Shown here in pieces: positions 1 to 8,569 of a DNA stretch of 64,000 nucleotides; the stretch's first letter is position 1, and each line of letters opens with the position of its first letter. The stretch is taken from assembly GCF_008923245.1 (NCBI RefSeq), contig NZ_WBOS01000002.1, forward strand, positions 372,001 through 436,000. Reading direction: 5' to 3'. A model generated the notes under the pieces. It ran no database searches. It worked only from the letters and a program-made list of their open reading frames with translations, and had not been told where the DNA came from. Made by a program: the position numbers and the translations under genes. Origin of the DNA: Cytobacillus depressus. Its GTDB lineage: Bacteria; Bacillota; Bacilli; Bacillales; Cytobacillaceae.

Positions 1-637
1 CGAAGAAATTATTACTAGTCAGGATTTAGTCGTTCCGACAAATGAGAGAGTTTATTTCAATTTAATCGCTTCAGATGTTAAACACTCATTCTGGATTCCT
101 GCTGCAGGTGGTAAGTTAGATACGAACGTAGATAACGTAAATAAATTTTGGCTACAGTTTGATAACGACAAAGCAAATGCAAAGGATGTTAATAACATAT
201 TCTACGGTAAATGTGCCGAGCTTTGTGGTCCATCCCATGCCTTAATGGACTTTAAAGTAAAAGCGGTTTCACGTGCCGAGTTTGACCGTTGGGTAAGTGA
301 TATGCAAAGTGTGAAAGAGCCAATGAAGCCTGACACTCCATTAGCACAACAAGGTCAAGATATCTTTAATCAAAGCTGCATCGGCTGTCATGCAGTTACA
401 CCTGCAAATACGACACCTGAAGCAGCAAGATTAGCACCAAACTTAACGAACTTTGGTGAACGTGAAAAGATTGCTGGTTTTTTAGAACATACAGAACAGG
501 ATTTAAAGAATTGGTTATCTGATCCTGAAAAATATAAGCCAGGCAATAAAATGACGAACACTTATGGTGACCTTACACCAGATCAGCTTGATGCCTTAAC
601 TGAATATTTAATGGGATTAAAAGTTCAAGGGAAATAG
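1..637 (+). CDS. ctaC: Cytochrome c oxidase subunit II (caa3 type), 3' part
   Basis: Partial gene entering from the left edge; the frame is open from base 2, giving 211 visible residues. Subunit II takes electrons from cytochrome c through a CuA centre and passes them to subunit I. The visible part shows the CuA ligands: His28 in KHSFWIP, then Cys71, Glu73, Cys75, His79 and Met82 in CAELCGPSHALM. It is followed by a fused cytochrome c domain with the haem motif CIGCH (visible residues 126-130) and a likely axial Met in GNKMTN. The fused haem domain marks a caa3 rather than a quinol oxidase. An ATG at 245 lies inside the CuA motif and is not the start. ctaD follows after 26 bases. Confidence 0.96.
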   Translation, partial: EEIITSQDLVVPTNERVYFNLIASDVKHSFWIPAAGGKLDTNVDNVNKFWLQFDNDKANAKDVNNIFYGKCAELCGPSHALMDFKVKAVSRAEFDRWVSDMQSVKEPMKPDTPLAQQGQDIFNQSCIGCHAVTPANTTPEAARLAPNLTNFGEREKIAGFLEHTEQDLKNWLSDPEKYKPGNKMTNTYGDLTPDQLDALTEYLMGLKVQGK

Positions 638-663
638 TGTAGTTGCTAAAAGGAGGTAAAATT

Positions 664-2544
664 GTGAGTAGCATTGCTCAAAAACAAGGTTTTGGTGCAG
701 TACTTTGGGATTATCTTACAACAGTAGACCATAAAAAAATTGCACACCTTTATCTTTTTGCTGGCGGATTCTTCTTTCTACTTGGTGGAATTGAGGCTAT
801 GGTTATCCGTATTCAGCTAATTAAGCCAAATAATGATTTTGTTAGTGCTGGATTATTTAATGAAATGTTAACGATGCACGGAACAACAATGATATTCCTG
901 GCAGCCATGCCATTGTTATTAGGATTTATGAATGCTGTCATGCCGCTTCAAATTGGGGCTCGTGACGTTGCATTCCCTTTCATTAACTCTTTAGGATTCT
1001 GGTTATTTTTCTTTGGCGGAGTTTTCCTTAACCTTTCATGGTTTTTAGGCGGAGCGCCTGATGCTGGATGGACTTCTTATGCATCTCTATCATTACACTC
1101 TCAAGGTCATGGAATTGACTTTTACTTATTAGGATTACAGATCTCCGGTTTTGGAACGTTAATGGGGGGAATTAACTTCCTAGTAACGATTATTAACATG
1201 CGAGCACCAGGGATGACTTATATGCGTATGCCGATGTTTACATGGACAACGTTTGTTGCTTCATCTCTCATCCTTTTCGCATTCCCACCATTAACTGTGA
1301 GTATCTTCCTAATGATGTTTGACCGTATGTTCGGAGCTAACTTCTTTGATGCATCAATGGGTGGAAATACAATTATTTGGGAACACTTTTTCTGGATCTT
1401 CGGGCACCCAGAAGTATACATTTTAATTCTACCTGCTTTCGGTATTTTCTCTGAAATTTTCGCAGTGTTTGCACGAAAGCGTCTGTTTGGTTATTCATCG
1501 ATGGTATTTGCTACCGTATTAATCGGATTTTTAGGATTCATGGTTTGGGCTCACCATATGTTTACAACTGGATTAGGCCCAATTGCTAACGCCATCTTTG
1601 CTGTAGCAACAATGGCGATTGCTGTACCGACTGGAATTAAAATTTTCAACTGGTTATTTACACTTTGGGGTGGAAGTATTAAATTTACAACGCCAATGCT
1701 TTATGCGATCGCATTTATTCCTTCCTTCTTAATGGGTGGAGTAACTGGGGTTATGCTTGGAGCAGCAGCAGCGGACTATCAATATCATGATACGTATTTC
1801 GTTGTTGCACACTTCCACTATGTAATTGTTGGTGGGGTTGTGTTTGCTTTACTAGCGGGCACACATTTCTACTGGCCGAAAATGTTCGGTACAATGTTAA
1901 ATGAAGTACTTGGAAAAATTACATTCGTGCTATTTTTCATCGGATTCCATTTAACATTCTTTATCCAGCATTTCTTAGGACTATGGGGAATGCCACGACG
2001 TATATTCACATTCCTTCCAGGTCAAGGACTGGAAACTGGTAACTTCATAAGTTCTATTGGTGCATTCTTTATGGCTGCAGGAACAATTATTCTATTAGTC
2101 AATATTGTTATAACAAGTGTGAAAAACGAAAAAGTCGGGAATGATCCATGGGGAGATGGACGTACACTTGAGTGGGCTATTGCTTCACCGCCTCCATACT
2201 ATAACTTTAAGCAACTTCCGTTAGTTCGCGGTCTTGATCCTTACTGGATTGAAAAAATGGAAGGGAAAAAGGGTATGGTGCCTGCAGAACCACTTGGTGA
2301 CATTCATATGCCTAACAATTCCTTTGTTCCATTTGTCATTTCTTTAGGACTGTTCGTTGCTGCATTCGGTGCTATGCATCATGCGGATCAAGGCAATACT
2401 TGGGGCATTCCAGTATTAATTCTTGGATTAGTAATTACCTTTGGTTCGATGCTTACTCGTTCTATTAAAGACGATCATGGATATCATATTCATAAAGAAG
2501 AGTTAATGGATGATAATGATATTGATAAGGGGGCTAAGGCATAA
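664..2544 (+). CDS. ctaD: Cytochrome c oxidase subunit I
   Basis: Catalytic haem-copper subunit of the caa3 oxidase: reduces O2 at the haem a3/CuB site and pumps protons; polytopic membrane protein. Seen: low-spin haem His in LTMHGTTM, the CuB/His-Tyr motif WIFGHPEVYILILP, HHMFTTG, and HFHYV carrying the haem ligands. I start at GTG 664 (626 aa, SSIAQKQGF) because AGGAGG at 651-656 lies 7 bases upstream; a TTG at 643 in frame has no Shine-Dalgarno and would run through this one. Length matches the Bacillus family (about 620 aa). The stop overlaps the ctaE start by one base, indicating translational coupling. Confidence 0.97.
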   Translation: MSSIAQKQGFGAVLWDYLTTVDHKKIAHLYLFAGGFFFLLGGIEAMVIRIQLIKPNNDFVSAGLFNEMLTMHGTTMIFLAAMPLLLGFMNAVMPLQIGARDVAFPFINSLGFWLFFFGGVFLNLSWFLGGAPDAGWTSYASLSLHSQGHGIDFYLLGLQISGFGTLMGGINFLVTIINMRAPGMTYMRMPMFTWTTFVASSLILFAFPPLTVSIFLMMFDRMFGANFFDASMGGNTIIWEHFFWIFGHPEVYILILPAFGIFSEIFAVFARKRLFGYSSMVFATVLIGFLGFMVWAHHMFTTGLGPIANAIFAVATMAIAVPTGIKIFNWLFTLWGGSIKFTTPMLYAIAFIPSFLMGGVTGVMLGAAAADYQYHDTYFVVAHFHYVIVGGVVFALLAGTHFYWPKMFGTMLNEVLGKITFVLFFIGFHLTFFIQHFLGLWGMPRRIFTFLPGQGLETGNFISSIGAFFMAAGTIILLVNIVITSVKNEKVGNDPWGDGRTLEWAIASPPPYYNFKQLPLVRGLDPYWIEKMEGKKGMVPAEPLGDIHMPNNSFVPFVISLGLFVAAFGAMHHADQGNTWGIPVLILGLVITFGSMLTRSIKDDHGYHIHKEELMDDNDIDKGAKA

Positions 2545-3173
2545 TGCACGCAGAGGAAAAAATGACTTTAGAAAAATGGCCTGCTTCGCCTGAAGTACAA
2601 ACCCTCGAGGGAAAAAATAAGTTTTTAGGTTTCTGGTTATTCCTAGGTGGAGAGACTGTTCTCTTTGCCTCCCTTTTTGCAACTTATCTAGCTTTAAAGG
2701 ATTCAGTACCTAGCAGTGATATGAAATTAGCAAAGGATCTATTTGAGATTCCACTTGTTTTTGCAATGACAATGATTCTTTTGACAAGTTCTTTAACAAG
2801 TGTTTATGCTATGTACCATATGAAGAACTTTAATTTTAAGAAAATGCAATTATGGCTTGGAATTACAGTCGCGCTTGGCTTGGCGTTCTTAGGATTAGAG
2901 ATTTACGAGTTTAATCATTATGTCCATGAATTTAATCATACATTTACAAGCAGCGCGTTTGGATCTGCCTTCTACACGTTAGTCGGGTTCCACGGGGCTC
3001 ACGTTGCTTTCGGTTTAGGCTGGATTATTTCATTAATGATCCGTAATGGCAGACGTGGGTTAAGCTTATACAATGCTCCGAAATTTTATGTTGCAAGTCT
3101 TTACTGGCACTTTATTGACGTAGTATGGGTATTTATTTTTACAGTTGTATATTTAATGGGAATGGTGGGATAA
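2544..3173 (+). CDS. ctaE: Cytochrome c oxidase subunit III
   Basis: Integral membrane subunit III of the caa3 oxidase, 209 aa, stabilising subunit I during turnover. The protein shows successive hydrophobic helices (FLGFWLFLGGETVLFASLFATY; FYTLVGFHGAHVAFGLGW; YWHFIDVVWVFIFTVVYLMG), the last two typical of the family, with conserved GFHGAHV and WHFIDVVW. The ATG shares its A with the ctaD stop codon. ctaF follows after four bases, so the subunit genes form one operon. Confidence 0.96.
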   Translation: MHAEEKMTLEKWPASPEVQTLEGKNKFLGFWLFLGGETVLFASLFATYLALKDSVPSSDMKLAKDLFEIPLVFAMTMILLTSSLTSVYAMYHMKNFNFKKMQLWLGITVALGLAFLGLEIYEFNHYVHEFNHTFTSSAFGSAFYTLVGFHGAHVAFGLGWIISLMIRNGRRGLSLYNAPKFYVASLYWHFIDVVWVFIFTVVYLMGMVG

Positions 3174-3177
3174 ACTG

Positions 3178-3513
3178 ATGACAAATGAACAGTTAAACTC
3201 AGGTAACCCTCGAGTCGACATTGAATATCGTCGTAGAAAAAATGCTGAAGAAATGAAACACCATATTATTTCTTTTGCATTGATGATTTTCTTAACACTA
3301 GTTGCTTTCATTGCAGTTGGATATGAAGGATTTTCCGGATGGTTTATTATTCCGTTCATTTTAATCCTTGCAGGGGTTCAAGTGATTTTTCAGCTATATT
3401 ATTTCATGCATATGAGTAATGACGGACATGAAGGGCCTAAATTGTTTATGTACACTGGAATGCTCATAGCTTTCGTAACAATTCTGACATATACAACAAT
3501 TATTTGGTGGTAA
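3178..3513 (+). CDS. ctaF: Cytochrome c oxidase subunit IV (CtaF)
   Basis: Small 111 aa subunit IVB of the caa3 oxidase with three predicted membrane helices (ISFALMIFLTLVAFIAVG; WFIIPFILILAGVQVIFQLYYFMHM; MLIAFVTILTYTTIIWW). The family motif around QLYYFMHM is visible. Starts four bases after ctaE stops; an intrinsic terminator follows at 3521, closing the ctaCDEF transcript. Role is structural and in assembly of the complex rather than catalytic. Confidence 0.94.
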   Translation: MTNEQLNSGNPRVDIEYRRRKNAEEMKHHIISFALMIFLTLVAFIAVGYEGFSGWFIIPFILILAGVQVIFQLYYFMHMSNDGHEGPKLFMYTGMLIAFVTILTYTTIIWW

Positions 3514-3520
3514 TAAAAGG

Positions 3521-3550
3521 AAAATCGGCTATTTGGCCGGTTTTCTTTTT
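3521..3550 (+). terminator. Intrinsic terminator after ctaF
   Basis: Nine-base stem AAAATCGGC / GCCGGTTTT with one G-T pair and a six-base loop, followed by TCTTTTT. It separates ctaCDEF from ctaG. Confidence 0.85.
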
Positions 3551-3687
3551 ATGTAGACGAAATAGTGGTAATATTGGAATTTCTTTATTGTGGTTGTATC
3601 TTTGTGTATAATATGTATTAATCCGCAAGTACGTTTAACTACTAACAGTTATATATATTTTGTCTAATTTGAAGGGGTGGGTATGCA

Positions 3688-4590
3688 GTGGCGATTCAAA
3701 TTTTTGGTTTTCAAGCATTATGGAGCCCATACTTTTTTATATTTTTAGCGCTTGTATTGTTTAGTTATTTTTTAATAACTATTAAATATAGAAAAAAGTT
3801 CTCAAATAGCGAACCGTTAAAAGTTAGCCAAGCAATCAATTTTTCAATTGCCATTCTCCTGTTATACATTATTAAGGGGTCCCCAATTGATTTGATGGGG
3901 CATCTTATGTTCTATGCACATATGATTCAGATGGCATTCCTTTGTTTAGTTATTCCTCAGTTTTTTATTGTTGGAATTCCTCCCTGGATTTGGCGTTCAC
4001 TCCTTAGTAAATCAATGTTTAAAAAAGCTTTTAATCTAATGACTAATCCAGTCATTGCTTTACTATTATTTAATGGGATGTTATCCATCTATCATATTCC
4101 TTTAGTGTTTGATATTGTCAAAACAAGTATTATTCTTCATGCAGCCTTTACGAGCTTATTATTTTTGATGGCTATAATTTTTTGGTGGCCACTAATTAAT
4201 CAATTAGAAGAATATCAATTATTAAGCGGTCTTAAGAAGGTAGGATATATTTTTGCAGCAAGCGCCTTGCTATTACCTGCTTGTGCATTAATAATTTTTG
4301 CAGAGACTCCAATGTATGCTTCGTTTTCTGATCCAAAGGCATGGGCTAAATCATTAGAGCTTTGTGTTCCAGCTTCAACACTTGCTGGATTAACATTAAG
4401 CGGTCCAGAAATGTTTAGTTCACTAACCCTTATAAATGATCAGCAGCTTGGTGGAATCATTATGAAAATGATTCAGGAAGTCGTTTATGGGGTGACATTA
4501 GCCCAAATTTTCTATCAGTGGTATCGTAAAGAACAACAAGTAACTGAAATTGATGAACATCATACTTTGAATCCTCAGCCGATTGAATAA
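3688..4590 (+). CDS. ctaG: Cytochrome c oxidase assembly factor CtaG
   Basis: 300 aa membrane protein of the caa3-type CtaG family, which is needed to assemble active cytochrome oxidase, probably at the CuB insertion step. About seven hydrophobic helices are visible; family signatures include the early GSPIDLMGHLMFYAHMIQM segment with its His residues and a late DQQLGGIIMKMIQEVVYG. Start is GTG 3688, preceded by AAGGGGTGGG at 3672; an ATG at 3683 is in another frame. A TATAAT at 3607-3612 upstream may be part of its own promoter, since a terminator follows ctaF, but no clear -35 pairs with it. Confidence 0.93.
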   Translation: MAIQIFGFQALWSPYFFIFLALVLFSYFLITIKYRKKFSNSEPLKVSQAINFSIAILLLYIIKGSPIDLMGHLMFYAHMIQMAFLCLVIPQFFIVGIPPWIWRSLLSKSMFKKAFNLMTNPVIALLLFNGMLSIYHIPLVFDIVKTSIILHAAFTSLLFLMAIIFWWPLINQLEEYQLLSGLKKVGYIFAASALLLPACALIIFAETPMYASFSDPKAWAKSLELCVPASTLAGLTLSGPEMFSSLTLINDQQLGGIIMKMIQEVVYGVTLAQIFYQWYRKEQQVTEIDEHHTLNPQPIE

Positions 4591-4698
4591 ATTCAAGTAT
4601 ATAAAATTGGATAACTCCCAATGCTCTGGATCAGAGCTTACGGCGTCCATGGCCTTTGAATTTATGATTAGTAAAGCGAGAATAGAGAGGGAATTATT

Positions 4699-5166
4699 AT
4701 GAGTTATTCGTTGCCGATTTTACCTACAATTAGCACGACATTTATTGTTTTGAGTGCAATAACTGTAGCAATTGGATGGTCGCAAATACGTCAAAGGAAT
4801 ATTGAAGCACATAAAAAATCGATGATGTTAGCTGCTGTATTTGCGGTAATATTTTTTATTATTTATGCAAGTAGAACAGTGTTTATTGGAAATACTGCCT
4901 TTGGCGGGCCAGATTCAATTAAAATTTATTACACCATTTTTCTCATATTTCATATCACATTAGCAACGATTGGTGCGATATTTGGAATTGTGACTTTAAT
5001 TACTGGATTTAAGAACAATTTATCTAAACATCGCAAGCTTGGTCCAATTACAAGCATCATCTGGTTTTTCACTGCCATTACAGGAGTTGCTGTTTATTTA
5101 TTACTTTATGTATTTTATCATGGCGGAGAAACGACATCGGTTATTAAAGCGATTTTAGGGCTATAA
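4699..5166 (+). CDS. ctaM: DUF420 membrane protein, oxidase maturation factor CtaM-like
   Basis: 155 aa protein with four to five hydrophobic helices and a short soluble tail. Conserved His residues sit in IEAHKKSMMLAAVFAV, IFHITLATIG and KHRKLGPITSIIWF, the pattern of the DUF420/YozB family; the Staphylococcus member CtaM is required for aa3-oxidase maturation. Position right behind ctaG supports a role in oxidase assembly, probably haem or copper related. Start ATG 4699 has AGAGAGGG upstream. Function is by family and context; no catalytic residues can be proved from sequence. Confidence 0.8.
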   Translation: MSYSLPILPTISTTFIVLSAITVAIGWSQIRQRNIEAHKKSMMLAAVFAVIFFIIYASRTVFIGNTAFGGPDSIKIYYTIFLIFHITLATIGAIFGIVTLITGFKNNLSKHRKLGPITSIIWFFTAITGVAVYLLLYVFYHGGETTSVIKAILGL

Positions 5167-5174
5167 ACGAATGA

Positions 5175-5204
5175 AAAAGGACGCATATTGACATGCGTCC
5201 TTTT
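5175..5204. terminator. Terminator between ctaM and ylbA
   Basis: Perfect 12-base stem AAAAGGACGCAT / ATGCGTCCTTTT with a six-base loop, flanked by A-rich and T-rich tracts. It lies directly after ctaM and can act in both directions. Confidence 0.88.
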
Positions 5205-5213
5205 CTATTATTA

Positions 5214-5342
5214 TTGTCTAGCGCCAGCGCCTATCCCCTCGAGGTCACAAGCCAATCCCTTCAGAAAGATAAAGAACAACCTTTCCGAGAGGCTCGTCTT
5301 GTGCTTGTTGGGGGTGATCAAGGCGCTTCCGCTTTTCTTATT
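5214..5342. repeat. Dispersed non-coding repeat, family D
   Basis: About 130 bases starting TTGTCTAGCGCCAGCGCC and ending AAGGCGCTTCCGCTTTTCTTATTT. The termini are inverted (AGCGCC / GGCGCT) and the interior is GC-richer than the flanks. I recognise this as a common Bacillaceae intergenic repeat of unknown function. The ylbA stop codon (TTA at 5338-5340 on +) falls inside its terminal CTTTTCTTATTT. A shortened copy is at 53696-53727. Confidence 0.7.
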
Positions 5343-5700
5343 TCACTGCAAATTTTTCAATTTCTGCGTTAATTTCAGTAAGGATTTTTTCACATTGGCT
5401 TACTAGTGATTTCGGGAATACTTCATCTTCCCCGTATTCCACACCGTGTGGATAATAGTACTTACCTAGTACTGGTGTCAGTAATTGGATAACAGCTTTT
5501 CTAGTATCAACATCACCCTCAACTGAATAACCAAAAACACGTAAGTAATATGTTCCTTCTTTTAAATCAAAACGACGATCATATGTAACCCTTTCATAGT
5601 CCCATTGACCTTCACGTACTAATCCTTTCGAAAGCATAACTTCATCTAAGCGTGTAACAGCCGCTTTGTTTTTTTCAATTCCCGTATTTGCAAATTTCAT
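5338..5700 (-). CDS. ylbA: YugN-like protein YlbA
   Basis: 120 aa soluble protein of the small YugN-like family, function unknown. Start taken at ATG 5700 (MKFANTGIEKNK), which has AGGAGGGGCAATT directly upstream on the minus strand; a longer reading to 5754 adds 18 residues with no ribosome site. Predicted mixed alpha/beta, with a mid-region LKEGTYYLRVFGYSVEGDV and an acidic C-terminal helix. The position after ctaG/ctaM is where B. subtilis has ylbA, of the same length. Transcribed against its neighbours. Confidence 0.82.
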   Translation of the reverse strand: MKFANTGIEKNKAAVTRLDEVMLSKGLVREGQWDYERVTYDRRFDLKEGTYYLRVFGYSVEGDVDTRKAVIQLLTPVLGKYYYPHGVEYGEDEVFPKSLVSQCEKILTEINAEIEKFAVK

Positions 5701-5933
5701 AATTGCCCCTCCTAAAAACGATCTATCGTTAGCTTTATTATGTATTAAGATCAAATCTTACAAATACTATCCATGTCTAATAATAGTTGAAATAGCAAGA
5801 AGATGCAATGTATAGATGCAAAGAAAGCTCTTAAAATTCTTGTTTTTCATAATTTGTTAAAATATTCGATACCGCCAATTATTTCTGTTGTATTGGGGAA
5901 AATAGTTATGATTGCAAAAGTAGGAGGTTATCG

Positions 5934-6578
5934 ATGAAAAGGCTTTCACTTTATATCGTTTGTGTTTTACTTACTTTTTCTATAACAGGAAGGGCAGCTG
6001 CAAAAACGGAATACATTGTTCAAAAAGGGGACACTTTTTGGGAAATAGCTTTAAGCAACAAGGTTGAACTTGACATACTTATTCAAATGAATTCCCAAGT
6101 TTCCAATCCGGACATCATTTTTCCAGGCCAAAAAATATTTATTCCGGGTGGGAAAAGGATTGTTAATATTGTTCCATTATCACCTCTAGAAAAAACATTA
6201 TTTGATTTGACTAACGCAAAAAGAAAGCAAATAGGCTTAAGGCCTCTCTTATTAGATCAAACATTATTATCAGCAGCCAGACAAAAATCACTAGATATGA
6301 TGAAAAATGAATATGTCTCACATATATCTCCGCGCTATGGAGATTATAAAACTATGTTAAAGGCATTGCAGATACCGTTTGAAAATGTCCGAGAATGCAT
6401 TGGGGCTGGAACGAATTCAGCTGAGGAGATATTGCAAACATGGCTGAGCTCTTCTGTTAACAAAGCCAATATTTTGGATAAAGAATCTAATCAAATAGGT
6501 ATTGGTTATGCAAAAGGCGGGCTTCACGGCCATTATTGGACAGTCTATATTAATCAAAAAGCAAAAGGAGGAAATTAA
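5934..6578 (+). CDS. Secreted LysM plus CAP-domain protein
   Basis: 214 aa. An N-terminal signal peptide (residues 1-23, probable cleavage after GRAAA) is followed by one LysM domain (about 27-71, YIVQKGDTFWEIAL...NPDIIFPGQKIFIP), which binds peptidoglycan, and a CAP/SCP domain (about 82-210, HYWTVYI at the end). The usual GENIA and GHRxNIL motifs of bacterial CAP proteins are altered to RECIGAG and VNKANIL, losing one of the normally conserved His residues. The ATG is preceded by AGGAGG. The ylbB start abuts its stop codon, so the two are co-transcribed. It has no counterpart at this point in the B. subtilis order as I recall it. Extracellular wall-associated role inferred; activity unknown. 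Confidence 0.8.
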   Translation: MKRLSLYIVCVLLTFSITGRAAAKTEYIVQKGDTFWEIALSNKVELDILIQMNSQVSNPDIIFPGQKIFIPGGKRIVNIVPLSPLEKTLFDLTNAKRKQIGLRPLLLDQTLLSAARQKSLDMMKNEYVSHISPRYGDYKTMLKALQIPFENVRECIGAGTNSAEEILQTWLSSSVNKANILDKESNQIGIGYAKGGLHGHYWTVYINQKAKGGN

Positions 6579-7010
6579 ATGGATAAAGTTCGCGATATTA
6601 TGACTGACAGTGTAGATAGCTGTTCGTTGTTAGACAATGTATTTGAGGTTGCCGTCAAGATGAAGGATTTAAATGTAGGAGCAATCCCAATCGTTGATAA
6701 TGAAAAGCTCGTTGGGATGATTACAGACAGAGACATTGTGCTGCGCTGTGTAGCAGAGAAAAATCCGCCTTCTTCAAAAGTTGAAAAGATTATGAGCAAG
6801 GATATAGTGACAATAACGAAAGATATGGATGCCCATGAAGCAGCAACCCTTATGGCTAATCACCAAGTTAGACGCCTGCCTGTTGTGGATGGAGATAAAT
6901 TAATTGGCATTGTTTCATTAGGAGATTTTGCAGTTCATCACTTAACAGATCAAAAAGCCGGTGAAGCTCTTTCTGAAATATCCGAAACAAATAGCCATGT
7001 ACAACATTAA
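6579..7010 (+). CDS. ylbB: CBS-domain pair protein YlbB
   Basis: 143 aa made of two CBS domains (about residues 4-60 and 72-128). Each ends with the characteristic IPIVDNEKLVGMITDRDIV or LPVVDGDKLIGIVSLGDFA strand-turn-helix. Such stand-alone pairs bind adenine nucleotides or related ligands and act as sensors; the partner is unknown. ATG directly follows the TAA of the LysM/CAP gene, with GGAGG inside that gene's last codons, so translation is coupled. An intrinsic terminator follows. Confidence 0.9.
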   Translation: MDKVRDIMTDSVDSCSLLDNVFEVAVKMKDLNVGAIPIVDNEKLVGMITDRDIVLRCVAEKNPPSSKVEKIMSKDIVTITKDMDAHEAATLMANHQVRRLPVVDGDKLIGIVSLGDFAVHHLTDQKAGEALSEISETNSHVQH

Positions 7011-7015
7011 TTGCA

Positions 7016-7040
7016 GAACACCTATTGAGGTGTTCTTTTT
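7016..7040 (+). terminator. Terminator after ylbB
   Basis: Perfect eight-base stem GAACACCT / AGGTGTTC, four-base loop, then TTTTT. Ends the LysM/CAP-ylbB transcript. Confidence 0.88.
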
Positions 7041-7198
7041 CCTTTTCAATTAAAGAAATGAACTCCATCCTCGGAAAGACCTAGTTAAAATTAATTAGAA
7101 TCTTCTGCCCCTTCTATTAAAAAGAATGTATTTGGTGATATACTATTTGTAGAAGTTATCATATATATTTAATAATATAATAGAAAGGAGGCAACCCT

Positions 7199-8263
7199 CT
7201 GCGTACCCTTATTCGAATTTTAATTATTATTTCAATAATACTTGTAATAGGACTTTATTTTAATTTTGGCACAGATGATACAGAAGAGCATTTATTACAG
7301 GAAGTAAGTACGAAGCCAAAGGTAGATCAGGATTTAGAGGGCAACCCTGAAAGTGCCTCACATCTAAATATGCCAGAGGATGGCATCGTTAGTTTAATGG
7401 GCAAAACGTCTGCCGATTTAGTGAACCAATTTGGAAAGCCTGTACGAATTGATCCCTCATTATACGGCTATGAGTGGTGGATTTACGCAATTAATTACGA
7501 TCAATATTTTCAAGCCGGAATAAAAGATAATAAAGTTGTTACACTCTACGCAGCAGGATCGGAAGTGCATATTCCACCATTAAAAATAGGACAATCGGCG
7601 TCAGAAATATATTCTAAGATGGTTTTTGAAACAAATATTAGTTTAGATCTCAATGATAGTTCATATAAATTTGAGCTTTCAGAAGATGATTTAAACACTC
7701 GTCCGCTTATGATGATCGGTAATGTTTTTGCGCAACTCTACATAGATAAATTTTCTGGCACTCTTTCTAGTATTAGGCTAATTGACGCAGAGACTTTAAT
7801 AAAGCAGCATCCTTATGAAATGGTTTATAAGGGTACGCTTCTTGAAGTTGTTGATGAAGCCTTAATAAATGAAGAGGAAGTGGAGAGAGGAAAGGAAAGG
7901 CAGATTTTCGATATTACAAATGTATTTCGAGTGCGCAGCCATTTAGAGCCGCTGGAGTGGGATGAACAAACGGCCCAAGTTGCTTGGGCACATAGTAAGG
8001 ACATGTTTGAAAGTGAACAGTTTTCTCATGTTTCAAATGAATTTGGGGATCTAGCGGATCGGCTAGAAACAGGAAATGTATTTTATCAGATTGCTGGCGA
8101 GAATATTGCAGCTAATTATATGGATGCTCCAGCAGTCATGGAAGGTTGGCTCAATAGTAAGGGTCACCGGGAAAGCTTATTGAATGAACAGTTTACTCAC
8201 CTTGGTGTCGGAGTATATAAAAAACATTACACACAAAATTTTATTGAAAAATGGCAAGAATAA
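7199..8263 (+). CDS. ylbC: CAP-domain protein YlbC, CTG start
   Basis: 354 aa when started at CTG 7199. This codon has an AGGAGG at 7186-7191 with a 7-base spacer, and the extra N-terminus is a convincing membrane anchor (LIRILIIISIILVIGLYF). The first in-frame ATG (7370) has no ribosome site and would remove that anchor. After a linker come a CAP-associated N-domain (about residues 63-195; GKTSADLVNQFGKPVRIDPSLYGYEWW) and a C-terminal CAP domain (about 225-345; HSKDMFESEQFSHVS, GENIA, KGHRESLLN). Length is close to B. subtilis YlbC (about 346 aa). Probably an envelope protein facing outward; biochemical activity unknown. Confidence 0.85.
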   Translation: MRTLIRILIIISIILVIGLYFNFGTDDTEEHLLQEVSTKPKVDQDLEGNPESASHLNMPEDGIVSLMGKTSADLVNQFGKPVRIDPSLYGYEWWIYAINYDQYFQAGIKDNKVVTLYAAGSEVHIPPLKIGQSASEIYSKMVFETNISLDLNDSSYKFELSEDDLNTRPLMMIGNVFAQLYIDKFSGTLSSIRLIDAETLIKQHPYEMVYKGTLLEVVDEALINEEEVERGKERQIFDITNVFRVRSHLEPLEWDEQTAQVAWAHSKDMFESEQFSHVSNEFGDLADRLETGNVFYQIAGENIAANYMDAPAVMEGWLNSKGHRESLLNEQFTHLGVGVYKKHYTQNFIEKWQE

Positions 8264-8324
8264 AGCAATCATAAAGTGAAACTTCAATGTGGGGGGGTCC
8301 ACTGAATGTTAGTTGAACTTATCA

Positions 8325-8545
8325 CACTCAGAAAGCCACGTCCTCCCAAAAGCTCTGCTTTTGGTCGTGCGATGTAGAGCTCTACCTCAGTATTCCTTGT
8401 CCTGTAGCTTTCGCCTGACTAGGACATCCTGTCCGTTGTCGGGCCTTTACGGGCTGTTGGATCTCCCACTTAAAAATTTTTGTTTTCTCGTCTTCTTGAT
8501 GTGGTAGTCTTACAGCCCGTTAATCTGCGATAAAAATTATTTCAA
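8325..8545. repeat. Dispersed repeat, family A, copy 1 (fills the ylbC gap)
   Basis: About 210 bases of hairpin-rich non-coding sequence in the 306-base gap after ylbC. It holds the hairpin AAAAGCTCTGCTTTT, the core GACTAGGACATCCTGTCCG and the end CCCGTTAATCTGCG. The reverse complement is present at 20996-21207 with clear base identity over nearly the whole length. The core (CCACGTCC ... GACTAGGACATCCTGTCCG) is also shared with family B. No open reading frame in it looks like a gene. Confidence 0.8.
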
Positions 8546-8569
8546 GGAGAGCATGTGAAAGTTACAAGC

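Noticed and set aside
643..663. TTG start for ctaD seven codons upstream
   Set aside because: The codons lie on the Shine-Dalgarno that serves GTG 664.
4623..4637. GCTCTG-GAT-CAGAGC hairpin between ctaG and ctaM as a terminator
   Set aside because: Only six base pairs with a three-base loop and no T run; too weak to call.
5188..5406. 72-aa plus-strand frame after ctaM
   Set aside because: Crosses the terminator, repeat D and the antisense of ylbA; no start signal.
8313..8507. 64-aa frame in repeat A copy 1 (and 77-aa frame 20998-21231 in copy 2)
   Set aside because: The two copies are in opposite orientation and do not share a conserved frame; the repeat is non-coding.
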